Origin: Aequorivita vitellina
GTDB taxonomy: Bacteria; Bacteroidota; Bacteroidia; Flavobacteriales; Flavobacteriaceae
NCBI RefSeq assembly: GCF_022008365.1
Contig: NZ_JAIRBA010000015.1
Location: forward strand, 1-64,000
DNA length: 64,000 nt
Direction of reading: 5' to 3'
Program-made: the position numbers and the translations under genes
Shown here: in pieces, positions 17,601 through 26,496 of the stretch
Numbering within the stretch: position 1 is the first letter of the stretch
How the letters are laid out: each line of letters starts with the position of its first letter
Notes under the pieces: generated by a model
Seen by the model: the letters and a program-made list of their open reading frames with translations, nothing else
Told to the model about the DNA's origin: nothing
The model's database searches: none

Positions 17601-18227
17601 TTATTTTACTCTTTTATATGTTATTAATATTAGTCTGTAGAACATTTCATCAAAGTTTTCTACATTTTCAGGAATAAAAGTAAAAAAAATTAATGATTGA
17701 TTATTTATCTCCATTATTGAAAAAATGTTCGAACTATAAGTCATTGCTTTAATTTGTTCTTCGGGCAGGTATTTTAATATTTCTTTATCTTTTATTGAGA
17801 TTTGTGGCTTATCATATTTTAGTAAGAGGTTCGAATTAATTTCATTTTTTACGAACCATTTCCCAGTAATAGTATCTCCCTTAATAATTTGAATAAAATT
17901 TGTATTTTCATTAAATGTTAGCTTTTGAGATGTTTGTAAATTAAATGATTCCTCATTTGACCGTTTTATACTTTCTAAAATCCACTGACCATTTAAAAGA
18001 TTTTTTATTGTTAGTGTATCTTTTTTTGATAATAGCTCACTTGTTTTGTCTTCTAAAAGATGAGTGCTCAAAGAATCTAAATTAGACGTTAATTCGTTTT
18101 TCAATAATATTTTTCCTTTTGGATTTAATGAATCATAAACAATTATAATATCCTCTGGATTAGTCTGTCCGAAGCAAATCGAGGAAAAAATTGTTAATAG
18201 TAAAATCAGTAATTTGTGTTTCATCAA
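17601..18227 (-). CDS. exported protein of unknown function (lipocalin-like)
   Basis: A 208-residue protein with a signal peptide (about 1-20, ending CFGQ), a helical stretch, and a C-terminal domain starting LLNGQWILESIKRSN with KLTFNEN and GKWFVKNE, a pattern like small lipocalin-type domains. It is on the opposite strand to the nor genes and is more AT-rich than they are, so it is probably an unrelated insertion between nitronate-monooxygenase-like gene and norC. Function unknown. Confidence 0.7.
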   Translation of the reverse strand: MMKHKLLILLLTIFSSICFGQTNPEDIIIVYDSLNPKGKILLKNELTSNLDSLSTHLLEDKTSELLSKKDTLTIKNLLNGQWILESIKRSNEESFNLQTSQKLTFNENTNFIQIIKGDTITGKWFVKNEINSNLLLKYDKPQISIKDKEILKYLPEEQIKAMTYSSNIFSIMEINNQSLIFFTFIPENVENFDEMFYRLILITYKRVK

Positions 18228-18394
18228 TATTGTTTTTTAGCTTGCAGGAACATGCGGATAAATAAAACAGTTGTATTAATCCGCTTTAAATCTTTAATTG
18301 TTTAACTCTAAATATACAAATTCACCCTTTCCAAACCCATCCACAATCTTTCGCTTTTAGCATTTAATAAAAAAATCCTAAAAACTTCACTTTA

Positions 18395-18439
18395 TATGAT
18401 AACCGTCATACTAAATTTTAGCTAATTGTTTTTATTTCG
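18395..18439 (+). promoter_or_regulatory. TGA-N6-TCA activator site and -7 element of the nor operon
   Basis: TATGA-TAACCG-TCATA at 18395-18410 (centre 18402.5), with the -7-like TTATTTCG at 18432-18439, exactly 29.5 bp on. The -7 matches the consensus weakly, as expected for an activator-dependent promoter. Confidence 0.8.
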
Positions 18440-18485
18440 CTATTAAGATTAAAAAGTCTTAATATGTAACCTAAAACCAACCAAT

Positions 18486-18944
18486 ATGCTATCCAAACAA
18501 CAAGCGCGGGCGTTTTTCTTGATAGGAACGTTCGTAACCTTTTTGATTTTTATTGGCCTCACCATTTATTCCTTCAGTGATGGGCAAGATCAAACCAACT
18601 ATGAAAACATTACTCCTCAAGTAGTGCGAGGAAAAGTAATCTGGGAAGAAAACAACTGTATGGGCTGCCATACTATTCTTGGTGAAGGTGCCTACTACGC
18701 GCCCGAACTTACAAAAGTTGTTGAACGAAGAGGCGAAGGCCTTATTAAAGCAATTCTTATGTCTCCCGTTCCGTGGGAACCAAACGGTCGTAAAATGGTG
18801 GCCTATGGCTTTTCTGCTGAAGAAGCTGATGACATGATAGCATTCTTTAACTGGATAGGCGAAATTGACCTAAACGGTTTTGACCGAATTGTATCGCCTT
18901 TAGCGAAAGACAAACAACTAATTAACTCCCAAACAGAAAATTAA
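18486..18944 (+). CDS. norC: nitric oxide reductase cytochrome c subunit
   Basis: A 152-residue membrane-anchored cytochrome: one N-terminal helix (about 9-30) and a heme c domain with CMGCH at 58-62 followed by TILGEGAYYAPELT, a typical NorC stretch, and an axial Met in GRKMVAYGF. It passes electrons to NorB. First gene of the nor operon, with a hairpin between it and norB. Confidence 0.95.
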   Translation: MLSKQQARAFFLIGTFVTFLIFIGLTIYSFSDGQDQTNYENITPQVVRGKVIWEENNCMGCHTILGEGAYYAPELTKVVERRGEGLIKAILMSPVPWEPNGRKMVAYGFSAEEADDMIAFFNWIGEIDLNGFDRIVSPLAKDKQLINSQTEN

Positions 18945-18953
18945 TTTGTAAAA

Positions 18954-19008
18954 AATGCCCCTTCTGAAGTTTAACCAAACCGAAGAAAATAGAATAGGGC
19001 ATTCCTTT
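18954..19008 (+). terminator. hairpin between norC and norB
   Basis: Arms AATGCCC (18954-18960) and GGGCATT (18997-19003), then CCTTTTT. The loop contains two smaller stems (CTTC/GAAG and GTTT/AAAC). It may be a partial terminator or a stability element that lets norC exceed norB; norB has no other obvious promoter. Confidence 0.5.
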
Positions 19009-19037
19009 TTACTTTAACTAACCAAAATTATATACAG

Positions 19038-20381
19038 ATGAAATATAAATCTCAAAAAGTAGCCTATTGGTTTTTTGCCCTCTCGATGCTGCTGCTAACA
19101 CTACAAATAGTTTACGGATTTATTATGGGTTTTGCACGCATCGGAATGGATGGCTTGCACGAATTTATACCCTTTAATACCGCACGCGCCGTTCATACAA
19201 ACCTACTCGTGGTTTGGTTGCTCTCTGGTTTTATGGGAGCTGCTTACTACATTATTCCCGAAGAAGCACAACGCGAACTCGTAAGCGTAAAACTAGCCTA
19301 CGTTCAATTAATTTCCCTTGCATTGGTAGGCGTTGCCGCCATAGTTGGTTTTCACCTTAATATATGGGAAGGACGAAAGTTTTTGGAAATTCCACATCAA
19401 CTAGATTACCTAGTTGTGGCCAACGTATTACTGTTTTTAGCACTCATTCTGTTAACACTTTTTAGAGGAAAACGGAAAACTACTACGGCCTTGGTACTTA
19501 CAATGGGCTTGTTGTTTGCAGCTTTGCTTTATTTACCCGGAATGTTACCGTTTGATAGTCAAGTAACCGATAGTTTTTTCCGCTGGTGGGTTGTTCACCT
19601 TTGGGTTGAAGGCGTTTGGGAACTTATTATGGGGGGTATTCTTGCCTTTCTATTAATAAAACTTACAGGTGTTGACCGTGAAGTTATTGAAAAATGGCTT
19701 TATGTAATTGTAGGTCTTACTTTCCTTTCGGGTGTTCTTGGTACGGGTCACCACTATTACTATATAGGTGTGAATAAAATTTGGCTAGTTGTTGGTGGAA
19801 TTTTCTCTGCCCTTGAACCTCTGGCTTTCCTTGCAATGGCACTTTTTGCAGTAAATATGTATCGCAAAGGTGAAAAGAAACACCCCAATAAAATTGCCTT
19901 ATTCTGGACGCTTGGCGCTGCCATTGTTTCCTTTGTTGGGGCAGGATTATTAGGCTTTGCACACACTTTACCACAAACTAACCTTTACACGCACGGAACA
20001 TTGGTTACCGCAATGCACGCTCACTTAGCTTTTTGGGGTGCGTACGCAATGATTGTTTTTGCAATTATTAGTTATAGTTTACCAAATATGACAGGGCGTA
20101 AATTATATGACGGAGCACGCGGTCGATTAGCATTTTGGACCACAAATATTGGAATGATCGGGATGACGATGGCCTTTGGTGTTGCTGGAGTTGCACAAGT
20201 TTATTTGGAAAGAAAATACAAACTGGATTTTATGGAAGTGCAAAATGAAGTAAGTATCCACTTTGTAGTATTATTACTTTGTGCAAGTCTGTTTGCCTTC
20301 GGAATAATTATGTACATAATAGATTTCGTGAAACACGGCCGCCCAACAGACGAAGCCTTAGAAATTATTGAAAACGACTAA
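19038..20381 (+). CDS. norB: nitric oxide reductase catalytic subunit (cNOR)
   Basis: A 447-residue, 12-helix heme-copper oxidase relative that reduces two NO to N2O. All key residues are present: low-spin heme His H53 and H329, heme b3 His H327, non-heme iron ligands H187, H238, H239, and the helix-VI glutamates E191 and E195 in HLWVEGVWE. It is therefore a canonical cNOR subunit and a useful control for the atypical paralogue at 26918. Confidence 0.97.
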   Translation: MKYKSQKVAYWFFALSMLLLTLQIVYGFIMGFARIGMDGLHEFIPFNTARAVHTNLLVVWLLSGFMGAAYYIIPEEAQRELVSVKLAYVQLISLALVGVAAIVGFHLNIWEGRKFLEIPHQLDYLVVANVLLFLALILLTLFRGKRKTTTALVLTMGLLFAALLYLPGMLPFDSQVTDSFFRWWVVHLWVEGVWELIMGGILAFLLIKLTGVDREVIEKWLYVIVGLTFLSGVLGTGHHYYYIGVNKIWLVVGGIFSALEPLAFLAMALFAVNMYRKGEKKHPNKIALFWTLGAAIVSFVGAGLLGFAHTLPQTNLYTHGTLVTAMHAHLAFWGAYAMIVFAIISYSLPNMTGRKLYDGARGRLAFWTTNIGMIGMTMAFGVAGVAQVYLERKYKLDFMEVQNEVSIHFVVLLLCASLFAFGIIMYIIDFVKHGRPTDEALEIIEND

Positions 20382-20393
20382 CTAAAACAGTAT

Positions 20394-20542
20394 AAAGGCC
20401 TGAATTAGGTTACGCTCTTATACCTAAAATTAAGGGAAATGTATTTTCATTAAAACTGAAAGTATCTCCTCTAAATGAACCGATTTTAGGCCTTTTAAAA
20501 CGCTATATGTCAGGTCGAGCGTAGTCGAGACCTTATTAATGA
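20394..20542. other. structured norB-norQ gap with a flavobacterial intergenic repeat
   Basis: The 215-bp gap has no gene. AAAGGCC (20394-20400) can pair with GGCCTTT (20489-20495) to close a long stem-loop, with partial further pairing. At about 20510-20532 lies GTCGAGCGTAGTCGAGACC, a form of the GTCGAG/CTCGAC palindromic element also seen at 54345-54415. norQ may still be co-transcribed with norB. Confidence 0.5.
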
Positions 20543-20596
20543 TCGTATATATAAAGTTCATAACTGCACTCTAACAGACAATCTAAATAAAGAATT

Positions 20597-21421
20597 ATGT
20601 CAACCACAGAAACTATTAAAATGGCTTCGGAAGAAGTTTCGGAAAAAAGGACTATTCCTTTTTACAAACCCATTCATCGTGAAGTTGAGGTTTTTGAACA
20701 CGCCTATAAAAATAAAATACCTATTCTTCTGAAAGGCCCCACAGGCACAGGAAAAACACGGTTTGTAGATTTTATGGCGCATCAATTCAACCAATCATTA
20801 ATTACGGTTTCCTGCCACGAAGAAACCTCTTCCACAGATTTAATTGGCCGTTATATTATTAAAGGCGCCGAAACTATTTGGGTAGATGGACCGCTTACAA
20901 AAGCTGTAAAAGAAGGCGCTATCCTCTATTTAGATGAAATTGCCGAAGCGCGTCCAGACGTAGTAGTTGCAATACATTCACTTACAGATCATAGAAAAGA
21001 ATTGTATATAGACAAACTCGGAATAACCGTGAAAGCGCATCCAGATTTTATGTTGGTTGCCTCCTTTAATCCTGGTTATCAAAAAGGCTTTAAAGAAATA
21101 AAACCTTCCACACGACAACGTTTTGTGGCGGTTTCTTTCCAATATCCAAACGCAAAGGATGAAACTGAAATTGTTGTAAACGAAACAGGATTAGACCAGG
21201 ATGCAGCTAAAAAACTAGTCAATATTGCTAACAAAATTCGAAATTTAACCGAATTGGGATTAACTGAAACCGTTTCAACACGTTTGTTGGTTGATGCTGC
21301 ATTGCTTATTAATAGTGGCTTGCCAAAGCGTCTATCCGTAAAAGTAGCCATTGTTGAACCTTTAACAGACGACCTTGAAATAACCCAAGCCCTCACAGAT
21401 TTGTGCGATTTGATGATTTAA
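20597..21421 (+). CDS. norQ: NorQ, MoxR/CbbQ-type AAA+ ATPase
   Basis: A 274-residue ATPase with Walker A GPTGTGKTR (47-55), Walker B AILYLDEIAEA and sensor LVASFNPGYQ, followed by the CbbQ/NorQ C-terminal domain. NorQ and the VWA protein NorD form a chaperone that inserts the non-heme iron into NorB. norD starts 9 bp downstream. Confidence 0.95.
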   Translation: MSTTETIKMASEEVSEKRTIPFYKPIHREVEVFEHAYKNKIPILLKGPTGTGKTRFVDFMAHQFNQSLITVSCHEETSSTDLIGRYIIKGAETIWVDGPLTKAVKEGAILYLDEIAEARPDVVVAIHSLTDHRKELYIDKLGITVKAHPDFMLVASFNPGYQKGFKEIKPSTRQRFVAVSFQYPNAKDETEIVVNETGLDQDAAKKLVNIANKIRNLTELGLTETVSTRLLVDAALLINSGLPKRLSVKVAIVEPLTDDLEITQALTDLCDLMI

Positions 21422-21430
21422 TCCAAAGCC

Positions 21431-23200
21431 ATGTTCGAACCCGATGAGTTTATCTTTTCAAAGGTTGCAAAATTCCTAAAACGCAGAAAAAAAAATGCGA
21501 AGGAAGCAATAGCGCATACCGTTAAGTTGTCCGAAATAAAACCTCGGCTTACTTTGGTAGCTCGCGCCGTTACGGGTAATCCCATAGAAATTTTTGAAGC
21601 AGAACGCGAAGGTGGTTACAAAAACCATAACTTCTTTTTACCCGAACGTTTTTCAGAATTTGAAACTGAGGAAAAAAATCTAGGATTCTATATTTTTAGA
21701 ACGCTATACCTTTCAATTCAGAAAAGTTTTCAGCTTAATTTTGAATTCGGCGAGGAACATACTTTAGAAGAAGCGCAACAGATTTCAATTAAAAATTCCA
21801 AAAAAATCCTAAAGGAAATGTTTCAGCAATTCCCTGGAACGGAAGGTATTTATTCTGAATTGAAACTTGCTTTTGAAAAGGATGCTTCAGAAAAAAATCC
21901 GGTGGATTATTCCTTTATTTACGGAAAATGGATGGAGAATTCTCCCGAAGTGCCAAAGAAGAAAGTACTTCAGAATATTTCAGAAACAGTAAAAACTGCT
22001 ATCGAACAGGAAATAAATACTATTCTGAAGGCGAATGCTGTAGAAGAAATTAAATCGCTTTCGGTCGATAAAAAAGCGCAGGAAGACTATGTTTTCACCC
22101 ACAATTTTGAAAAAGCTGAAACCGCCGAAGAGTGGGAGGGCGGCTGGCGCGATTTTGATGGCGATGACGAATTGGACAATCACGCAAATGCGCTGGAAGA
22201 TCTTAATATGAAACATACCGTGCGGGTTGACGATCCCACACATTCCATTTATCAAGCAGAGTTTATTGAAAATACAACAATTTCTGAAAGTGCCGAAATT
22301 GAAAACAACGGTCCTCACGTTTTATACGACGAATGGGATTATTCAAAACGCGCTTATAAACCCGATTTTTGCAAACTTTTTCCAAAGTCAGAAACCGAAA
22401 TTGATACAGAATATTATAAAAACACGCTTCGCGAACACGCTTCAACCTTAATGGGTTTGCGGAAAATGCTAACTTCAGTAAACAATAAATACCGCCAACA
22501 GCGTCGCCAAATGCAAGGTGAGGAATTTGATCTCGATGCACTGACCGATTTATTTGTGGACGTTCGCAGCGGACACACACCTTCAGAAAATATTTATCTC
22601 TCCAATAGAAAAAAGGAAAAAGATCTTTCAATTTTAATGCTTTTAGACAGCAGCTTGTCCAGCGATGGTTATGCCGATGGCAACAGAGTGATAGACGTTG
22701 AAAAACAGGTTTCCATCATTTTTGGAGAAATCCTCGAAGAATTTAATGTAGATTTTTCCATTGCAGGTTTCTTCTCCAAGACCCGAAATCACAGTACGTA
22801 TCTAAGTTTAAAAGATTTTGATGAACCTTGGCAAAAAGCAAAACACAAAGTAGGCGCATTAGAGCCAAGTGGTTACACACGTATTGGAACCGCACTCAGA
22901 CATTCGGGTGCTTTACTAGACAAGCGCGACACAAAAAACAAATGGGTTATCCTTATTTCAGACGGAAAACCTAATGATTACGATAAATACGAAGGCAAAT
23001 ACGGTATTAACGACGTTAAACAGGCGCTTCGTGAACTAAACCAACGCAAAATAAATTCGTATGCCTTGGCGATTGAAGGACAGGCTAAATACTACTTACC
23101 ACAAATGTTTGGTCAAAATCATTTCCAAATATTAACAACGCCAGTGGAATTGCTACAATCGCTGGTAAAACTTTACGACAAAATAAAACACCAAAGTTGA
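21431..23200 (+). CDS. norD: NorD, von Willebrand factor A protein for NOR activation
   Basis: A 589-residue protein with a long N-terminal helical region and a C-terminal VWA domain. The MIDAS motif DSSLS is at 406-410, with the Thr in SGYTRIGTALRHS and the late Asp in ISDGKPNDYDKYEGKYGI, the usual NorD sequence. It partners NorQ. It lies 9 bp after norQ and directly before norE. Confidence 0.95.
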   Translation: MFEPDEFIFSKVAKFLKRRKKNAKEAIAHTVKLSEIKPRLTLVARAVTGNPIEIFEAEREGGYKNHNFFLPERFSEFETEEKNLGFYIFRTLYLSIQKSFQLNFEFGEEHTLEEAQQISIKNSKKILKEMFQQFPGTEGIYSELKLAFEKDASEKNPVDYSFIYGKWMENSPEVPKKKVLQNISETVKTAIEQEINTILKANAVEEIKSLSVDKKAQEDYVFTHNFEKAETAEEWEGGWRDFDGDDELDNHANALEDLNMKHTVRVDDPTHSIYQAEFIENTTISESAEIENNGPHVLYDEWDYSKRAYKPDFCKLFPKSETEIDTEYYKNTLREHASTLMGLRKMLTSVNNKYRQQRRQMQGEEFDLDALTDLFVDVRSGHTPSENIYLSNRKKEKDLSILMLLDSSLSSDGYADGNRVIDVEKQVSIIFGEILEEFNVDFSIAGFFSKTRNHSTYLSLKDFDEPWQKAKHKVGALEPSGYTRIGTALRHSGALLDKRDTKNKWVILISDGKPNDYDKYEGKYGINDVKQALRELNQRKINSYALAIEGQAKYYLPQMFGQNHFQILTTPVELLQSLVKLYDKIKHQS

Positions 23201-23201
23201 T

Positions 23202-23786
23202 ATGGCCAATACTCTTAAAATAGATTACAAAAATGTTTTTTATCCACCAGGCGGGATATTGATGTGGATCGTTATTTACCTCGAACTCGTTACTTTCGGG
23301 ATAGCCTTGGTTTTTATGGCATTAAGCGCAAGAGCTGAACCAGAAATGTTTCACGAGTCGCGATTGCTTTTAAATACTGCTTATGGTGCAATCAACACCG
23401 TTTTTCTACTTAGTAGCGGTTGGTGTATGGCGCAATCTGTACATTTTCTGAAGAAAAGAAATTTCAGTAAAAGCAGATTATTTTTAAATCTAACTATGCT
23501 TGGTGGTTGCCTATTTCTCGCTTTAAAGAGTGTTGAATATTATGATAAAGTGGAAGCCGGACTTACCATTGGCTACAATGATTTCTTTGGGTATTATTGG
23601 ATGCTTACCCTATTTCACGTGGTTCACGTACTTGTGGGAATCGTGATTTTAGCACTATCTGCAAGAACGCTCCGTAAAAAACCTGAAACCCTAAAAGTTG
23701 AAGATTACGTATCTGGAGCCACTTTTTGGCATATGTGCGATTTGATTTGGCTATTGCTTTTCCCAATAATTTATTTACTGTTTTAA
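23202..23786 (+). CDS. norE: NorE-like cytochrome c oxidase subunit III family protein
   Basis: A 194-residue protein with five membrane helices and the subunit III pattern (GYYWMLTLFHVVHVLVG, then SGATFWHMCDLIWLLLFPIIYLLF at the end). NorE is an accessory that improves NOR activity without redox centres of its own. It starts 1 bp after norD stops and ends 2 bp before the next gene. Confidence 0.92.
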   Translation: MANTLKIDYKNVFYPPGGILMWIVIYLELVTFGIALVFMALSARAEPEMFHESRLLLNTAYGAINTVFLLSSGWCMAQSVHFLKKRNFSKSRLFLNLTMLGGCLFLALKSVEYYDKVEAGLTIGYNDFFGYYWMLTLFHVVHVLVGIVILALSARTLRKKPETLKVEDYVSGATFWHMCDLIWLLLFPIIYLLF

Positions 23787-23788
23787 AG

Positions 23789-24022
23789 ATGGAAAAAAGT
23801 TTTAATATTACATGGATTGTCTTAATCGTACTAACAATAGTTACGGCTATTTTCGCCAACATGGAAATGAAATATGTCGCACTTATTATCTTAGGCTTGG
23901 CATTTCTAAAATTTATTGGCGTTGCTTTTTTCTTTATGGAATTAAAAAAAGCGAATGTTTTTTGGAAGGTGTTATTAATTGGGTTTTTGGGGGTTTTGTT
24001 GACTGCTGTTTGGGCTATTTAA
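23789..24022 (+). CDS. NorF-like / oxidase subunit IV-like small membrane protein
   Basis: A 77-residue protein from ATG 23789 (MEKSFNITW) with three helices and the ending FFFMELKKANVFWKVLLIGFLGVLLTAVWAI typical of prokaryotic subunit IV/NorF. The frame can be read from 23726, but that lies inside norE and adds an unrelated sequence, so the internal ATG is chosen. It is the last gene of the nor operon. Confidence 0.85.
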   Translation: MEKSFNITWIVLIVLTIVTAIFANMEMKYVALIILGLAFLKFIGVAFFFMELKKANVFWKVLLIGFLGVLLTAVWAI

Positions 24023-24045
24023 GGAACTTAGCTTAGACTTCAATT

Positions 24046-24231
24046 CATTCTAAATCTTGGCTAATGTTCAGCTAGAATCTTTTGGATGGAATTGAACATT
24101 ACCACGAATTGGCGAAAACTTTTGTTTTAAGCAATAAGCAAGGAATTGAACAGGATTTAGAGGTAGCTAAAATTAATATTTCGCAGATACAAGAGCCTCA
24201 ATTCTGTTTAAGTCCGAATTCTGGAAACTAG
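24046..24231 (+). pseudogene. decayed 3' remnant of a second nitronate-monooxygenase-like gene
   Basis: From about 24046 the DNA aligns with the 3' end of the gene at 15705-17507 (from about 17342). The translated remnant from 24076 starts NLLDGIEHYHELAKTF and later reads EQDLEVAKI, against NLLDGIEHYHNLVANY and EQDLEVAKI in the intact gene. The codon matching AAG of FSKN is TAG at 24073-24075, and everything upstream of the fragment is gone. A different C-terminus runs to a stop at 24229-24231. It is a relic of a second copy on the far side of the nor operon. Confidence 0.85.
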
Positions 24232-24247
24232 TACGATAATTTTGAAT

Positions 24248-26302
24248 CTACCCAATCCGTACCCGCGCATCCACTCCAGTAATAGCCCGTTGCGTTCCAA
24301 TCAATGGGTTAATATCCATTTCAGTAATCTCTGGAGCTGCTTCCACCAACGCAGATAAACGTTGAATAATATCTATAAATATTTTTTCATTTGCACCTTT
24401 TTTCCCTCTGGCACCTTGGATTAGTTTATACCCTCTAAGCGAATGCACCATTTTTTCAGCTTCATTTTTGGAGATAGGACTTAATCGAGCTGATACGTCG
24501 TTGAGAACTTCAATGAAAATCCCACCAAGTCCGCAAAGAATTGTGTGGTTAAATCCGGGCTCTTTTATCACGCCCACAAACAATTCCAGCCCCACTATTT
24601 GAGGTTGCACCATAACTGCGGTGGCTGAATCAATTTTCATTAATATATCAAAAGTTTCAGCAGCTTCGTTTTTGTTGGCAATATTTAAAACTACACCTTG
24701 AGCATCACTTTTGTGAAGTGGACCAACAACTTTCATCACCACGGGAAAATCCATAGTTCCCAAAGCTTTCAGCAATTTTTCTTTTGAATTTTCTACAATT
24801 TCGTGAACTCGCGGAATTCCCGCTGCATCCAATAATTCGACAGTTTGATTAGGTAAAAGATATCCTTCGGAAGCAGCATCAATTACAGATCTAATTTTTT
24901 CGATATCAATTTTTGGAAGTGAAGTTTTATGAGGCTGAGGTTCGGACGTATTATAAACTTGAGCCAAGGCCTTTCCCAAGACCACTTCATCCGGAAAATG
25001 AATATGTCCTTTCTTTAAAAATGATTGAATTTCGCGCTGTGCGTTTACAACGGAAGGCAAAACAGGGAAAATGGGTTTGTTGCAAATTTCCAATTTTACA
25101 CTTAAAACATTGTAAACATTTTCAACGTTGAACAAGCCAGCACTTCCAAAAACCACGATCATTGCATCTATATTTTCGAATTTATGTTCGCAATAATCGA
25201 TGATAATGCCCAACTGTTCGGCAGTTCCCGTCGCTAAAAAATCTATAGGATTTGCAATAGAAGATCCGGGATATAAAAACGATTTCAACTTTTCGGCATC
25301 GGGTCCCGATATTTCGGGAACTTTAAGTCCGCCCTTCGAAAGTTGATCTGCCAACATAACAGCCGAGCCGCCCGCGTGGGTTATAATCGCAATATTTTTC
25401 CCTTTTAATTTTTTATAATTGAAGATCGCTGCAACACTCAACAATTGTTCGCGGCTGCTGCAATAAACAATTCCAGCTTTGTGAAACAGTGCGCGCACCG
25501 TCATATCGCTACTCGCAATAGCGCCTGTGTGCGAAGTTGCGGCACGGCTGCCTTCGGCGGTGCTTCCGGCTTTAATGGCAGCTATTTTCGCGCCTTTTTT
25601 TATGAGGGACGAAGCGTGTTTCAGTAATTTTTTAGGGTTTGAGATAGTTTCTAAATAAAGCAATTTTACCAATGAATCCGTTTCTGGATTGAAGTGAATA
25701 TCCATATATTCCAAAATATCTTCAACCGTGGTTTGCGCTGCATTTCCTGTTGAAAATACATTCGCAAACGAAACCCCCAAAGCCATTCCAGCTTCCATAA
25801 TAAAAACAGCGGTGGCACCGGAACCTGAAATTAAATCGCAACCTTTTGGATTAAATGGAGGAATAGGTGCTGTAAAAACGCCTTTATAACTTTCAGTAAT
25901 TACGCCAATGCAGTTTGGGCCAATTAAACAACCATCCACGCTGTTTACGGTTTCGGTAATTTCCTGTTCCCACAGTTTTCCTTGTTCGTCGCCTTCCCCA
26001 AAACCTGCAGAAATTATTATAAATGCTTTGGTGTTTTTTTCTTCTGCTAAGGTTTTAATAGTCGCTGGGCAATATTTTGCCGCAATGGCGAGAATGGCGA
26101 GTTCTGTTTCGGGAATTTCTACAACGGAAGCATAACTTTTTATGCCCTGTATTTTTTCCTCTTTTGGATTTACAACGCTCATCTTTCCTTTATAACCTCC
26201 CGAAAGAATATTTTTCAGCATGTTACCTCCAGGTTTTTTAATGTCGTTGGAAGCTCCTATTACAACTATACTCTTGGGTTTAAGCAATTCTTCATTCACC
26301 AT
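24248..26302 (-). CDS. acyl-CoA synthetase (ADP-forming), acetate-CoA ligase family
   Basis: A 684-residue enzyme: CoA-binding Rossmann domain (about 5-130, SIVVIGASND), succinyl-CoA-ligase-like domain with GPNCIGVI and the phosphohistidine segment TSHTGAIASSD, and a C-terminal ATP-grasp domain (about 465-684). It converts acyl-CoA, ADP and phosphate to acid, CoA and ATP, or the reverse. There is no acetyltransferase domain, unlike Pat-type fusions. A TGA-N6-TCA site with correct spacing precedes it, suggesting ATP formation from acetyl- or other acyl-CoA when oxygen is low; the substrate is not settled. Confidence 0.88.
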   Translation of the reverse strand: MVNEELLKPKSIVVIGASNDIKKPGGNMLKNILSGGYKGKMSVVNPKEEKIQGIKSYASVVEIPETELAILAIAAKYCPATIKTLAEEKNTKAFIIISAGFGEGDEQGKLWEQEITETVNSVDGCLIGPNCIGVITESYKGVFTAPIPPFNPKGCDLISGSGATAVFIMEAGMALGVSFANVFSTGNAAQTTVEDILEYMDIHFNPETDSLVKLLYLETISNPKKLLKHASSLIKKGAKIAAIKAGSTAEGSRAATSHTGAIASSDMTVRALFHKAGIVYCSSREQLLSVAAIFNYKKLKGKNIAIITHAGGSAVMLADQLSKGGLKVPEISGPDAEKLKSFLYPGSSIANPIDFLATGTAEQLGIIIDYCEHKFENIDAMIVVFGSAGLFNVENVYNVLSVKLEICNKPIFPVLPSVVNAQREIQSFLKKGHIHFPDEVVLGKALAQVYNTSEPQPHKTSLPKIDIEKIRSVIDAASEGYLLPNQTVELLDAAGIPRVHEIVENSKEKLLKALGTMDFPVVMKVVGPLHKSDAQGVVLNIANKNEAAETFDILMKIDSATAVMVQPQIVGLELFVGVIKEPGFNHTILCGLGGIFIEVLNDVSARLSPISKNEAEKMVHSLRGYKLIQGARGKKGANEKIFIDIIQRLSALVEAAPEITEMDINPLIGTQRAITGVDARVRIG

Positions 26303-26321
26303 AATTATTGAAAATAAGCTC

Positions 26322-26366
26322 TAAATTTAAAACTAGTTTAATAAGGTAGTTATGATAAAAATCATA
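26322..26366 (-). promoter_or_regulatory. TGA-N6-TCA activator site and -7 element of the acyl-CoA synthetase gene
   Basis: TATGA-TAAAAA-TCATA at 26351-26366 (centre 26358.5). On the minus strand TAAATTTA occupies 26329-26322, exactly 29.5 bp away. The leader to the start at 26302 would be short. Confidence 0.8.
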
Positions 26367-26391
26367 TTTGAATAAATGTACAAAATGATAG

Positions 26392-26423
26392 TTTGATTAT
26401 GTTTAAATAATAGGATATATTTG
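26392..26423 (+). promoter_or_regulatory. housekeeping-type promoter before the second norC-like gene
   Basis: A -33 element TTTG (26392-26395), 20 bp, then a perfect -7 element TATATTTG (26416-26423). Its transcript would begin near 26430, at the edge of the activator site 26431-26446, so binding of the activator could block this promoter while firing the one downstream. Confidence 0.6.
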
Positions 26424-26430
26424 TCTTAAT

Positions 26431-26475
26431 TATGATTTTTGTCATATATTGATCAGTCTTTTTGAAATAATTTTA
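26431..26475 (+). promoter_or_regulatory. TGA-N6-TCA activator site and -7 element of the second norC/norB-like pair
   Basis: TATGA-TTTTTG-TCATA at 26431-26446 (centre 26438.5), followed by TAATTTTA at 26468-26475, exactly 29.5 bp on. Predicted transcription start near 26482, 15 nt before the ATG at 26497. Confidence 0.88.
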
Positions 26476-26496
26476 CACCAATTTTAGCATCTCAAA

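Noticed and set aside
20510-20532. Possible regulator site in the norB-norQ gap
   Set aside because: The palindrome belongs to a GTCGAG intergenic repeat also found near 54345-54415 and has no promoter at the expected spacing.
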